64,000 nucleotides of DNA from Tupaia tana (GCA_026018925.1 JAKSZU010000025.1:20005391-20069390); one strand, 5' to 3'. Shown: positions 34,668-45,942, counted from the stretch's first letter. Numbers and translations are program-made. Notes: generated by a model from the sequence alone, not told the origin.

Positions 34668-35257
34668 AATTCTTTAATTCTGGTTCACACTAATTCAAGA
34701 GGAGGGGGAAAAACAGTAAGGAAGACACATAAAACAAGATTGGCATTGACTCAAAATGGTTCAACTTGTGTAGTGGATTCATTGAGGTACTGTTCTCTCT
34801 GCTTCATCCGTTTTCTGAAATTTTCTATTATAAAGATGTTTCCACAATGAAGATAACTATCATCTCATATTATATATATGAAATAAAAATATATTAGAAG
34901 TAGAAGGGGGAAAGGCTATGCAGTACACAAAGATGGCACTTCACGATTTTTGGTTTTCAGGATAAAATTGACCCTTTTGATGTATAAGAGTATAGATGAG
35001 TGGGCAACGTTCAAAATGTTGTCATCAACAGTCCTTAGGAGCCTGCAGAGGACGCTGCATGGTGTTTAAAACTTCAGACTTCTTTTATAATCAGGCTTAT
35101 GTCTGACCCAGCACCTTCATCAACACTTTACCATGACATTAGCTGGTACACATAACTTCCCGTACCATCCCTGAGGCCGGTTTTCATTCTTTCCTTCCTC
35201 TAATTTCCTTCATTCCTCAATCCAAACCTCTTTGGTAATATATGAAAACCTGTCAGG
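34668..35257. other. No feature recognised
   Basis: Unique sequence; nothing recognisable. Confidence 0.5.
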
Positions 35258-35785
35258 CCAGCCGGGGGCACGGTGGATAAAGTGCTGGAACCCACATGGC
35301 CACCTATGCAGTTTGAGTCCCAGATCTGGCAGCTTGGAAAACACACTGGATGGAACCAGCAGTTGGCATAATGGCTATGTTGCTGGACTCCCATGTAGTC
35401 AATCACAGTTCAAATCCCGGACTTGCTGGCTTAAACTCACGATGTGTGTGTGTGCGTGCATGCCCAAGATCCTGAGAGGAGAATGGAAGAGAAAGGATTG
35501 CGGCATGGCCATCTTCCCCGGGGAGTGATTTCTCACTTTCTGTCTCTCTGTCTCTCTCTGTCTTTCTGGCAAGTGCACCTGCCCTATAGCAAAAATCTCT
35601 CCAAAAGAAAAAAAAAAAAGAAAGAAAGAAAAACACACTGGATGCATGCATGTGTGCTCAAAATCTGAGAGGAAAATGGAGGAGAAGGGGTTCTAATGTG
35701 GCCAGCCTCACACAAGTCTACTTTATATCTTTATCTCTCTCTCATTCTCTATCTCTGGTGAGTGCATGTGCCCTATGCCAAATTA
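35258..35785 (+). mobile_element. Old tRNA-derived SINE, split by a younger SINE
   Basis: The left part (35258-35350) has a head GGTGGATAAAGTGCTGGAACC and B-box region. The right part (35643-35785) has AATCTGAGAGGAAAATGGAGG, a CT-rich section and GCATGTGCCCTATGCC. Joined, they make about 236 bp of the old consensus. Confidence 0.88.
35351..35629 (+). mobile_element. tRNA-derived SINE nested in an older SINE
   Basis: TGGAACCAGCAGTTGGC to a poly-A/AAAG tail. The host sequence AAAACACACTGGA is duplicated at 35338-35350 and 35630-35642. Its GTCTTTCTGGCAAG and TAGCAAAAATC differ from the youngest subfamily although it starts GGAACC. Confidence 0.95.
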
Positions 35786-36157
35786 AAACCAAACTGAATT
35801 AATTTAAACAATTGTTTAAGAGAAAGTTAGTATGTGATTTACCCCAGTTGAAAGGAGCTTAATATATAAACACGAAGAAGAGTATTTCAAATTGAAAGAA
35901 ATCTTAGCACTTCTCCAATCAAGTATAGTGGGGGAAAAAAATTGCTCATTGCTATTCAGGATTCAATAATAGCTTCATTTGGTAGCTTCATTTGATTTAT
36001 TTACATTAAGTTCCCCAGAGTAGGTGAAAACATTGTTTAGGCAACAAGCTTGTGTTAAAAGATATTTCTTTAAAATTGCATAAAACCTAATCATTGTAAG
36101 TGTTAATAAACACAAGGAAGACACAAATCATCTCATAAACGCTTTTATTTATTTATT
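35786..36157. other. No feature recognised
   Basis: AT-rich unique sequence with a short local repeat (TAGCTTCATTTG twice near 35970-35995). Confidence 0.5.
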
Positions 36158-36411
36158 TTTTTGAGAGGTTTTTGCTATAGGGCACGTGCGCTTGCCAGAA
36201 AGACAGAGAGAGACAGAGAAACAGAAAGGAGAAATCACCCCCCAGTGGGGATGGCCACACCGCAATCCCTTCTTCTCCATTCTCCTCTCGGGATCTTGGG
36301 CATGCATGCACACGTGCCAGGCTTGAGTTTATGCCACCAGGTCTGGGACTCGAACCACAGTTGGCTACATGGAAGTCCAGTGACACAGCCATTATGCCAA
36401 CTGCTGGTCCC
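36158..36411 (-). mobile_element. tRNA-derived SINE, fairly young
   Basis: GAGAGGTTTTTGCTATAGGG to CTGCTGGTCCC, with AATCACCCCCCAGTGGGGATGG and a GACTCGAACCACAG B box. Imperfect ATAAACGCTTTTA / ATAAACACTTATA flanks. Confidence 0.94.
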
Positions 36412-36780
36412 TTATAAACACTTATAAACAGAAAGAAAACAAACAATGTTCCACCATGTCATACATTTTAAACACATAAATGTATAAATGAAGGACAAAT
36501 GTCCAGGTATTCTAGGGTCAGAGAAGAAGTAGGATGGCAACTTCTGATACTGTAAAGATTTTTTTCACTGTAAATACCATCTAAAGGAACAATGGCCAAC
36601 ACCACAACAAAGAAAAATACTTCAGACTTCTGGAAATGATAACCTAAGTTAAGTGATTCCCCTCTGAATAAAATAATTATAAGTAGGAGAAATTACCAAA
36701 AAGCAACCATTTCCGTGTACTTAAATGAATTAATTGATTGAGTCAGATCAACTGAGACACATTAACGGTTGAAAAAGTTT
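36412..36780. other. No feature recognised
   Basis: Unique AT-rich sequence between two SINEs in opposite orientation. Confidence 0.5.
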
Positions 36781-37062
36781 GGGAACCAGCAGTTAGCGTA
36801 ATGGCTATGTTGCTGGACTCCCACGTAGTCGACTGCGGTTCGCGTCTCGGACCCGGCGACTTAAAACTCATGCCGGGCGCGTGTGCGTGCGTGCCCAAGA
36901 TCCAGAGAGGAGAATGGAGGAGAAGGGATTGCGGCGTGGCCATCCCCCCTGGGGGGTGATTTCTCGCTTTCTGTCTCTCTGTCTCTCTCTGTCTGTCTGG
37001 CGAGCACACGCACCCTATAGCGAAAAACCTCTCCAATAAAAAAAAAAAAAAAAAAAAAAAAG
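36781..37062 (+). mobile_element. tRNA-derived SINE, youngest subfamily
   Basis: Near-consensus GGGAACCAGCAGTTAGCG, GGTTCGCGTCTCGGACCC, GTCTGTCTGGCGAG and TATAGCGAAAAACC with a poly-A tail of about 25. CpGs are largely intact. Confidence 0.96.
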
Positions 37063-37344
37063 AAGAGTCTAACAGCATTGGGGGAAATGTGGAGTTTGCC
37101 CTCCTCTCGCATAGCCTTGCATGGGCAACCAAAAATGGGCTTCACTAGGACCCACATTGCAAGGACAGAAATACAACCTACTGAGTGGGAAACGTGTAAA
37201 AAACATATCTAACAATGTACTAGGATCTTTACTACATATAAAGAGCTCTCAAAACTAAGCAGTCAAAAAAGACCCTTCATTTAGAACCTGGGAGGAGGGA
37301 AAAAATATTACACAAAAGATAAATAGAAGACAAGCAAGTATCTA
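37063..37344. other. No feature recognised
   Basis: Unique sequence. Confidence 0.45.
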
Positions 37345-37527
37345 AAGATTTATTCAATTTTTTAAAAATTTGCCAGAAAGCATAAGCATTTTCCTGTTAG
37401 AGTCACAGTCTGGGGTGGAGTGGGTGATAAAGCACTATCCCTGGGACATGTTCAGGTCACAATCCCTTCTCCATTTCTTCTCTCCCCTGGGATTTTGAGC
37501 ACACGTGCGCATGTGCACGTGTGTGTG

Positions 37528-37567
<40 letters not shown>

Positions 37568-37657
37568 GCATTTCTTAAGCAGCCAGCTCTGACTCAAACT
37601 GTTCAGCTGGCTATGTGAGATCCAATTTCATTAACCACCAAGCCCCTGGCTGGCCCC
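37345..37657 (-). mobile_element. Old SINE with (CA)n array
   Basis: TCACAATCCCTTCTCCATTTC, a TG/CG/CA array (37517-37565) in the body, CTCTGACTCAAACTGTTCAGC (decayed B box) and a head ending GGCTGGCCCC. The tail-side third is rearranged. Confidence 0.7.
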
Positions 37658-38159
37658 AAATATTTACTATTATTAGCATTTAACTACAATAGTTATGGTA
37701 GGCTAGTATTTTACAACGACAGCCTAAGATTAATAGGAGAGCACATATATCCTCAAAAATGATCTTTATGTGTACTTTAATTGATTTTCATTAAAAGTTT
37801 CAAAGCAATTCAAAGAACAAAAAGGATAGTCTTCAACAGAATTTTTTTTTAATTCTCAACTTTTCCTTCTACTATAAACAAAAAACAAATCAAAATCAGA
37901 ACTAAGTGTAGGCTTCATTGTAAGAGCTAAAATATGAGAGTTGTAGAAGAAGTTATGATTTATTTTATTTCCACTCTGAGTTAGGAAGTCAGATTTCTTA
38001 GACATGGTATACAAAATACACATGCAAAAAATAATGCTATTTTGTTACAGAGCAATTCCTACATGATATAGAGGCTCCAGAAAAACATTTTTTGTCATAA
38101 TATAAATGTAAATCTAAAAATTCAATGAAACACCACTCCTAATATATTTACAACGATTA
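37658..38159. other. No feature recognised
   Basis: AT-rich sequence, possibly upstream old L1. Confidence 0.4.
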
Positions 38160-38570
38160 TTATACTACATACCCTTGGGTATGGCAAGAATCAAAACGAC
38201 TAAAATACTAAATTTTGGCCAGGATATAAAGAAATGGAAATCTGTATACATTGCTGATTGAAAGGTACTGCTGTGTTTTAAAGTACTTTGACAGTTTTAA
38301 ACTCTTAAACATAAACTTATTACATGACTCAGTAATTCCATTGCTAGGTATCTGGCCAAAATAAATGAAAACATATGTCCACACAAAGATTTGTACCTGA
38401 ATGCTCATAACAGCATTTTATAATAGTCAAAACCAAGAAATAACTCAAATGTCCTAAACTAGTAAAAAGATAAAATGTGCTGTAGTCATATAACGATATA
38501 TCATTCAACAATAACAAAACAAAACAGGACTTTTGATATATACAACAGCATAAATACATCTCAAAAATCA

Positions 38571-38722
38571 AAATCACATTAGGCATGTGTGCATGCATGT
38601 CCAAAATCCTGAGAGAAGAATGGGGGAGAAGGGATTGCAACATGGTCATCCCCTCTGGGGGCAGGGGGTTTCTTACTTTCCCTCTCTCTGACTCTGGTGA
38701 GCAAACATGTCCTACAACAAAA
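38571..38722 (+). mobile_element. Old SINE 3' half, plus strand, half of a palindrome
   Basis: AGGCATGTGTGCATGCATGTCC through GAGAAGGGATTGCAACATGG to GGTGAGCAAACATGTCC: the body and 3' section without a head or poly-A. It meets the inverted SINE at 38723 tail to tail. Confidence 0.8.
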
Positions 38723-38925
38723 GTGAGGAAGTGCCTTGTCCTCCCCTGTCCCCACCTCCAAGGGATGGATATGTTGCAATCCCTTCTCCCCCATTCTTCT
38801 CTCAGGATTTTGGACATGCATGAACACATGCCTGGTGTGATTTTGAAGCTGCAAGGTCCAGGACTCAAACCGTCATTGGCCACGAGAGAGTCTAACATCC
38901 AAACTACTATGTCATCTGGGCACAA
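38723..38925 (-). mobile_element. Old SINE, minus strand, other half of the palindrome
   Basis: ATGTTGCAATCCCTTCTCCC, GGATTTTGGACATGCATG, GGACTCAAACCGTCATTGGCC (B-box region) and a decayed head to about GTCATCTGGGCAC. The 193-codon minus-strand frame at 38344-38925 runs through this and is not a gene. Confidence 0.8.
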
Positions 38926-39200
38926 AGACTTTATTTTGTATGATTCTCTTCATTGAAATTTGTAAAACATTTTAAAAAAATCATAGAAACCAGATTTGTT
39001 CTTTCCTTGGGTGAGAGGAGGAAAGGGGACGTGTGGAAAGACACTGTCTAATATGGTGGAGGTGTTATAGTATGGGAAGATCATGGTTATACAGCTTGTA
39101 AGATATGTAAATGTTATCAGATTATAGACACTTATATTGGGTGAGTATTATGATATGCAAAAATACCTTACTGTATATATATCTTGAATCTAAGTGTTTT

Positions 39201-39337
39201 GAATCTCTGTATACATGTATGTGTGTATGTATAAATATGTGTGTGTGTGTGTGTATTTGTATACACATCTGCATTTTCAATTATTTGTTTACTTGAACTA
39301 ACTTGAGATTAAACAAAATATTTTCTTAAGCTTCTTT
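39201..39337. repeat. TG-rich low-complexity tract
   Basis: TGTATGTGTGTATGTA, then about eight TG units (39239-39254), followed by unique AT-rich sequence. Confidence 0.7.
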
Positions 39338-39550
39338 ATTTTTTAAACAGTTTTTTGCCTTAGGGATTCTGAGCTCACCAGAGAGACAGAGAGACGTCAG
39401 TGAATGGGAAAGTGGGAAATCAACCCCCCAGGGAGGATGGCCATGCTGCAATCCCTTCTCCATTCTCCTCAAATCTTAGGCATACATGCTCATGCTCCTG
39501 GAATGATTTTTCAAGTTACCAGGTCCAGGAATCAAACTACAGTCAAGTGT
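39338..39550 (-). mobile_element. Old tRNA-derived SINE, head lost
   Basis: AACAGTTTTTTGCCTTAGGG, AATCAACCCCCCAGGGAGGATGG (in parts), CAATCCCTTCTCCATTC and AGGAATCAAACTACAGTC. It stops inside the tRNA-like region. Confidence 0.82.
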
Positions 39551-39804
39551 TTATTTTTAGACACAAAACTGAGCCAAGGGAAACTCACTTTCATTACTTC
39601 TATTTGGATGAAAAAAGAACAAGATCAATTTTCCCAAGTTCTGCAGGGTATTCCTAGTAGCTGAATATACATTTTCTTTTAAGACGATGTACTAGATGTT
39701 TTTTCTTGGCCTCTTCAAATCCATCCTACTCTTTTCCATCATGTTCTGATCCCAGAAGATTGTCCACTCTGCTCTGTCTCAGCTGGCCCGTTTCACTGGA
39801 ATTC
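39551..39804. other. No feature recognised
   Basis: Unique sequence, pyrimidine-rich at 39690-39790. Confidence 0.45.
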
Positions 39805-39915
39805 TTGTGCATGCACACACACATGCCCAGCATGAGTGTTAAGCAGCTGAATCTGGCACTCAAACGGCAGTCTACCACATGGGAGTGCAGCAACGTAACC
39901 ACCTGCTGGTACCAC
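39805..39915 (-). mobile_element. SINE head fragment
   Basis: GTGCATGCACACACACATGCCCAGCATGAG, GGCACTCAAACGGCAG (B box) and CACCTGCTGGTACC (motifs read in parts). Only the 5' half of the element is present, so it may be a prematurely terminated transcript copy or a deletion product. Confidence 0.8.
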
Positions 39916-40031
39916 GAATATGTTTCCTATCAAGCTTCATGTCTCCTGTAAACCTTAGTAAAACTTTATAATCTTTGAATTTCCCTCTAGTGAAAAGGAA
40001 AAAATAAGATCCACATTTATTTATTAGCATC

Positions 40032-40094
40032 ATTTCTCCATCTATCCATCCATCCATCTTCCCAGCTACCATCCATCCATCTCTCCAATACATC
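40032..40094. repeat. (ATCC)n microsatellite
   Basis: CCATCTATCCATCCATCC with interruptions. Confidence 0.85.
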
Positions 40095-40228
40095 CAGTAC
40101 GAGACTTCCTTACGGGAGATCCCTGACTTTGGATAGTTCTACTTACGATTGTCAGGTTTTATGATGGTGCAAAGGCTATCCACATTCAGTAGAAGCCATA
40201 TCTCAAATTTCAAATGCTGGTCTTTTCT

Positions 40229-40500
40229 TTTTTTTTTTTTTTTTTTTGAGAGGTTTTCGCTATAGGGCGCGTGCGCTCGCCAGACAGACAGAGAGAGACA
40301 TAGAGACAGAAAGCGAGAAATCACCCCCCAGGGGGGATGGTCACGCCGCAATCCCTTCTCCTCCATTCTCCTCTTGGGATCTTGGGCACGCACGCACACG
40401 CGCCCGGCGTGAGTTGTAAGCCACCGGGTCCGAGACGCAAACCGCGGTCGACTACGTGGGAGTCCAGCGACATAGCCATTACACTAACTGCTGGTTCCCA
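40229..40500 (-). mobile_element. tRNA-derived SINE, youngest subfamily
   Basis: Reverse of the consensus with GAGAGGTTTTCGCTATAGGGCG and a head ending CTAACTGCTGGTTCCC. Flanked by GTCTTTTCT at 40220 and 40502. CpGs intact. Confidence 0.96.
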
Positions 40501-41555
40501 GTCTTTTCTAAAACTCTGTTAACATTCATTTATCCAAAGCTAAGTATGTGGCACAGTACAAAGGCAAGGCTTATGAATATGCCCTCAGGCACGGTAAGAG
40601 TGGCTGAAAACTTACAAAACATAGGATACAGTGAAGAAAAATTATATTGCCATTAGTCTGTCTATCACAGCACAATGATGACGATGCAGACATTTAAATT
40701 TGTTTTGTTAAATGAATGTATACCAGTAAATCAGCAATCAAATGACCACAAGGTTGCGGTATGAAAGATTTTATAGATTGAATGGAAAAAAGTGATGTGA
40801 TCCATGAGTCATTGAATGGCATGGTCTAACTAAGCTTGTCAGACACAAAAGGATTTGTTCCAAAGGAGTTCAATATTATCTGTCTAAAAAGATTCCATCT
40901 CTGTAATTACATACTCATAACAATCAATACTGCATAGGTGATCAATAATAAATTTGGAGTGAGAAAGTTACTTCTTTTTAGAATCTAACAATAATTACAC
41001 CAGATATTCATTTAATACAGATATGAACACTAACATAGTAAATTGTTATCAAATAAATCACAATCATTAAAGAGTTATCAAGTGGAATCTCATTACAATT
41101 GTCAATTAAGCATTTCACATTGGCACTTTTACTAAAGATGGGGATCTGATGATCCTACCAAACAGATTGTTAGAATTACTTATGTATTGTGTACATATTT
41201 ATTTAAGCTACCACTTTTTGCATTCGTGCTGTTGATATACAATTTCATAAATAGATAAATATGGAGCCAGATGTAAATCTAAATATTTCTTGTAAGCCAC
41301 CTAACATCAGTGTTGTGATTTCAATAGTACACTATCTAGAGTTATATTCATTAGGTATACGTTCTGTCTTCTACGGATTGCCAGCATAAATTATCCATTG
41401 TTGCACCAATCTGTAACATTCTTTGCCAGCTTTCTAGCCTCCATAATTTCTTTATTATTTTCCCACCCTCTGCACACCAGCTGTCTAGTTGCTTAGGCAC
41501 ATATTTTAGACTTACTTTATTTGGCAACACTCCAAGTCTAGGTATCAATTTCTAT
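40501..41555. other. No gene; unique AT-rich sequence
   Basis: No repeat or coding signal recognised. The minus-strand frame at 41351-41548 has no domain. Confidence 0.5.
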
Positions 41556-41760
41556 ATTAGTTATATGTTGTCATGATAGTGCCAAAAAATTTACCTATCC
41601 CAAAATAAGGTGAATAAAACAATACATATTTATTTAGCTCGTGATTCTGCAGGTCCGTTTTAGCTGAGTGCTTCTGCTTTAGTTTAGGTTAACTTTCATT
41701 CAGGAATTGACTGGCAGGAGATGACAGGAGCTCAAACATTTGCAGATCAAGTTTCTTTAG
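41556..41760 (-). mobile_element. Possible ancient LTR fragment, minus strand
   Basis: TTAGTTATATGTTGTCATGATAGTGCC followed by AATACATATTTATTTAGCTCG and CTGCAGGTCCGTTTTAGCTGAG (in parts) matches the order of an ancient mammalian LTR end as I remember it. Diverged, family uncertain. Confidence 0.4.
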
Positions 41761-42021
41761 GCTGAATTTTTTTGAGTTCAGCTCAATGCTTCCTTATATC
41801 TCTCCAAAAAGTTAGAATATGTATATTTTTGAAGGGCAGAAGTGTGAATGCATCTAAGTGGAACTACATGCTCCCTCTTGAGTTCTTCATTCAGACAATG
41901 TCACTTTTGCCATATTCCACTGCCAGAAAAAGTCTGAAGGCCAAGATTCTCTTTATTAAGAAGGGCCCAAGTGTCACATGGCAAAGAGTGTGAATGGAGG
42001 TGGATTAAAAATTGAAGTCAA

Positions 42022-42282
42022 AGGACCCACAGATGGCGTAGTGGTTACATCAGTGGACTCCCACATGGCCAACTGCGGGTCAAGCCCTGGATTTGGTGGC
42101 TTGAAAATCACACTAGGCACATATGCATGTGTGCCCCAGATCCCAGGAGGGGAATGGAGGAGAAGGGATTGTTGCGTGGTCATCCCCTGGGAGGGGATTT
42201 CTCAGTTTCCTTCTCACTGTCACTGTCTCTCTCTCTCGCTCTGGCTAGCATACATGTCCAATGGCAAAAACCTCTAAAAGAT
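42022..42282 (+). mobile_element. tRNA-derived SINE, older subfamily, full length
   Basis: GGACCCACAGATGGCGTAGTGGTTACATCAGTGG head, GCGGGTCAAGCCCTGG (B box), GAGGAGAAGGGATTGTTGCG, CT-rich section and GTCCAATGGCAAAAACCTC (motifs read in parts). Confidence 0.9.
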
Positions 42283-42724
42283 CAAGTCAATTAATATACT
42301 AAATGTTTCCCAGTTTGTATTTTATCACTTTTTCTTAAAATTCTTGCATTCTATAGGCGTAAGGAGCCTGTAACTTGTGTGTTTTTGCTATTTGCATAAT
42401 TTTGAAACAATTAATGTAAACTGTTCAATTAAGAATTTGTTGATCTTGGAGGATTTTGTGGTCATTTTATTTATTTTTAACTTGAAATGGAGTTCCTATA
42501 TATTACTGATGTTTGAGAATTTCTGCCTTACGATTGAGGTTATTTTTAATACACACAGGGAAGTGAAGAGCAAAGGTAAGCTCGAACTATTCAGTGTGGA
42601 ACAGTGTTCAGAATATCACAATAGAACTAGTGAGTTGATAAGAGCAAATCGAGGTAAAAGGAAAGAAAACAGCGTGGTTGAGAGTATCCTGCCAGATTTA
42701 ACCTCCCCAACTCCGCGATCTTCC
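42283..42724. other. No gene; open frame without support
   Basis: The 141-codon frame at 42377-42802 covers this and runs into a MIR. It has no recognisable domain and AT-driven composition. Confidence 0.45.
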
Positions 42725-42905
42725 ATCTTTGTGACACTGAGCAAGATAATAGATTTCAGTTTTCTAATCTGTAGAGTGAATCAAAATATAAATAGTACGT
42801 AACGTAACATAGCCGTTGTATGAATTAAGTGGACATGCTCACTCAGGCACACACACACATACACAAACAGAGCTTAGAGAAACGCCTAACACATCTTAGA
42901 CGTAC
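42725..42905 (+). mobile_element. MIR SINE
   Basis: MIR text in order: TGTGACACTGAGCAAGATAA, CAGTTTTCTAATCTGTAGAG, AGCCGTTGTATGAATTAAG and GCTTAGAGAAACGCCTAACAC. A CA-rich insertion (42846-42867) lies inside it. Confidence 0.75.
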
Positions 42906-44319
42906 CGAAAGTGTAAACTACAAATATTACAAATTATAAATGTTCTGCTGTTTTAATAACTTGGTTTTTCTTTGTATTTCTACTGTTGTTGGTGATACAT
43001 AGTGTATTTCACAAATCCTTGTGAGAGAATCTGATATAATTTAAGAATGCCAGGGAATTAACACCAATTCGTCTAAGTCCACTGACGACTTCAAGCTGAG
43101 GTCCTGGGGATAATTAGTTGTGAAAAAAGAGGAACATATTACAAAACAAAGAAGTATGTGTGAAATGTTTAGGTCTGTTTCCCTCATAATGGAGCCAATT
43201 ATTCTTCTTTTGGTTGACATTGTTTTTATTTTTACCCCAACTGGTGTGCTTATTAATAAAGACAGATGCAGGCAACAATGTACATGTTTTCTTGCATCCA
43301 TGCTAAGTTTTCCAGCCTAAATGTGAAAGAATTGTTTTAGGCTAATAGGTTCTGAGCATATATAAATATACCATTTCAATATACATTATCAAGTAGAAAA
43401 CAAGTAATAAATAAATTTTACCAATCCAATGGTAAAGTAGCACTCTCGTTTCCCTGATTAACATGGAGATTTTTCACCTAACAAAATAGTTCTAAAACAT
43501 TTATATGTTCGCTTTTTATATTTCATATAAAAATCTTTGCCTTTTGTTTGTTGTTCTCGCTCTCTTTTCTTTAAATGGGGTGTGGTTGGCTGCTTGGCAA
43601 CATTTTTAGAAGGAGAAAATGTGCTTATTGTAGGCGGATTTTTAATTTCTCTTTATCTTGAGATCTCCGAAGCCTATAACAGTAAAATAAGATAAGCAAG
43701 AATACATATTGTACAAGTTACAAGTACAGCATTTAGTATTATGCCAGTTTGCATAATGTTTTAATAAGGTTTTGCTCTACTAACTTATGCATAATGACAT
43801 CTTAATTTCAACGTACATGATTAAAGCTGTATCCTAAATGCTCTTTAGTGTATTACAAAACTTTTGTGATGCTGTTGTGAGCTGCTTTATAAGCTTCACT
43901 ACTTCAGTATTTTTTGTTATTACTCATCATTTTCTTTCTTTTATATTTTCTTCCATGAACATGTTCACATGGTCTTGGTTTTTTGCCTTTTCTCATCATA
44001 TTCAGTATCCTGTGATCTTAAAATGAGAAGAGACCATCTGGGAACTGTTTTTTCCTCTAGAGATTGTGCTTTTCCAATTTATAAATATCAATCAAGTCAT
44101 TGACATGTGCCTGGGATTACCTACACAATTCTATATTTTTACTGAAAAGGAAATTATGACCACAGTACTGTATCTGTACATATCCATCTATGTCTACCAT
44201 GAAAAAAGCTTCCTGTTAAAAGTGTTGACAAGTTTGAGGAAATAAAAACCCTGAAATTTTACTTTACTGCTTTGGAAACTGTCAATTGGTGCAGAGAAAC
44301 ATTGGACTCTAACTTGTGT
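42906..44319. other. No gene recognised
   Basis: Unique AT-rich sequence. Frames at 43041-43320 and 43838-44026 have no recognisable domain. Confidence 0.5.
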
Positions 44320-44475
44320 TAAGGTACATATTGTCATGTCCTGTGACCCAGAAATCCCATTCTGAGGTATTAGCCAACAGTACTGGCTACATATACATGT
44401 ATTAAAAACCATAAGCAAAGATGTTATTACATCTTTATTCACAATAGCCCCAAACTTGAAACAAGCTATACTTGT
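44320..44475 (+). mobile_element. L1 3' fragment (old)
   Basis: TGTGACCCAGAAATCCCATTC, TGAGGTATTAGCC, then ACATCTTTATTCACAATAGCC and AACTTGAAACAAGC match the L1M-type 3' region. Confidence 0.7.
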
Positions 44476-44850
44476 TTTGTATAGATGTGTAACAAATTGT
44501 GAAAATTTTAATGACTTTAAAAGCACATATTTATTATTACACAATGTATTTAGGTCACAAGAGAGGGACAACTTAATTGTGTCTGTTGTTTAGGTTATGA
44601 AAAATTGCTGCATTTAGGATGTTTATTGGATAAAAATGGTTGCATATAGGATATGTTTAATCTAAGATTCAGATTCCCTGTCAACATTCACTTGGCTATT
44701 AATAACATTTAAAATTTTTGGTAACTTTTTAAATACAGTCTTAGTCTTTTATTTATTTTTTCTTTTCTTAGCCTGTGTGGCCACCTAAACATCTTACAGG
44801 TTGACTTCCCATCAGTTCTTTGCCTATGGGCTTTCCAATATAGTGGTCCA
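44476..44850. other. No feature recognised
   Basis: AT-rich unique sequence. Confidence 0.5.
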
Positions 44851-45197
44851 TGAACTGGTGTCTTATTTCCCCCAAAATTCATATGTTGAAATACTAATCT
44901 CCAAAGTGAGGTATTTGGAGAGGGACAATCTAAGAGGTAATAAGGTCAGAAGTATGGAATCCTCATGGTGGAATTAATTCCTTTTAAGAAGAAATAAGTG
45001 GGAGTCGACTTCTTTCTTTCTCCTTTCCTCCACATGAGGACATAAGAAAATGCCTGTCGATAAACCATGGAGAGAGGCCTCCGTAGACACTACATCTTCT
45101 GGTGCTTCATATTAGACTTCCCAGCTTCCAGAACAGTAAGAAACAAATATTTGCTGTTTAAGTCACCCAACCTGTAGTAACTGAATACAGCAGCCCA
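44851..45197 (+). mobile_element. Ancient LTR (MaLR-like), plus strand
   Basis: CCCCCAAAATTCATATGTTG, GAGGTATTTGGAGAGGGACA, CCACATGAGGACATAAG, TTAGACTTCCCAGCTTCCAG, then GCTGTTTAAGTCACCCAACC. Near full length. Same family as 23441 (reverse), 53851 (reverse) and 63606. Confidence 0.75.
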
Positions 45198-45942
45198 TGA
45201 TGGTGAGTTTTGGGTGTCAACTTGACTGGACCGGAAGATGCCAATACTATGGAGTGTTTCAGTGAGAGTGTTGCCAGGCAAGATTAGTGTGTGAGTCAGT
45301 AGGCTGAAGGAGGAAGATCCACCTTAAATATGGCAGTACTATCCAATTAGTTGGGAGAATGAGAGAGACAAACAGAAGAAATGGGGTGTCTGTTTCCTCT
45401 CTCCTCATCTCTCTCAAACCCCCCCTCCCCCGAGCATGCCATGTGTTCTGCTTCTGATACCTGCATATCTGTCTGATCCATCCCTGCTTCATGAACCAAA
45501 TCTTGGCTGTGTTTACATCCTCATGATACTTGGCCTCCATACCCCTCAGACCAGATAGATTTCAAGGTCAACTTTCACATTATAGACTAATACTAGTGGT
45601 CACCAAGAGCTCTTGGATCTGTGGCCTTATAAGACTCTTTGGGCCTTCAGGCTGGGACTGAGAGCTGCACCACTAGCTTCTCTGTTTCTGAAATTTCAGG
45701 ATGTTTCTGTGGCTTTCAGACAGTTTATTATGGGATTCTCCGTCTTTTGATTCCTTCACATAATTCCTATAATACATAGTTATCTATCACTATCTGTCTA
45801 TTGGGTAGTCAGGAGAGTCATGATGCATTTTTGCATAGAAAAATATATAAAAATACATCATGACTTTCCCATGACCTAATATATCTATATCTGTATATAT
45901 CCAGTTGATTCTGTTTCTCTGGAGAAGCCTGACCAATGCACA
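45198..45942 (+). mobile_element. Second ancient LTR, containing the MITE
   Basis: It starts TGATGGTGAGTTTTGGGTG with CAACTTGACTGG and ends GATTCTGTTTCTCTGGAGAAGCCTGACCAATGC, recalling an old mammalian LTR family (motifs read in parts). The last third is broken by the 79-bp MITE at 45801. A reverse copy of this family lies at 51318-52715. Confidence 0.7.
45801..45879. mobile_element. Mariner-type MITE, 79 bp, second copy
   Basis: Left end TTGGGTAGTCAGGAGAGTCA; right end in reverse complement TTAGGTCATGGGAAAGTCA, both followed inward by TGATG. TA flanks on both sides (45799-45800, 45880-45881). The central spacer TTTTTGCATAGAAAAA is shared with the copy at 28753. Inserted into an ancient LTR. 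Confidence 0.88.

Larger units (their letters stand above)
38160..39200 (+). mobile_element. Old L1 3' end (L1M-type), interrupted by SINEs
   Basis: The characteristic L1 3' text is readable: CAGTAATTCCATTGCTAGGTATCTGGCC, AAAACATATGTCCACACAAAG and GAATGCTCATAACAGCATTTT (in parts), then, after the SINE insert at 38571-38925, TTTGTATGATTCTC, a G-rich tract and later TTATAC-like sequence. No ORF2 coding remains in frame. Confidence 0.75.

Noticed and set aside
36781-37062. Colugo t-SINE or other mammalian tRNA SINE family
   Set aside because: Colugo t-SINEs, as I recall, lack a tRNA-unrelated body, while this element has about 170 bp of it; the 7SL composites also fit tree shrew better. Not proven.
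38344-38925. 193-codon open frame on the minus strand
   Set aside because: It runs through an L1 3' end and two inverted SINEs; its residues are translated repeat sequence.
42377-42802. 141-codon open frame
   Set aside because: No recognisable domain, AT-driven composition, and its 3' part overlaps a MIR element.
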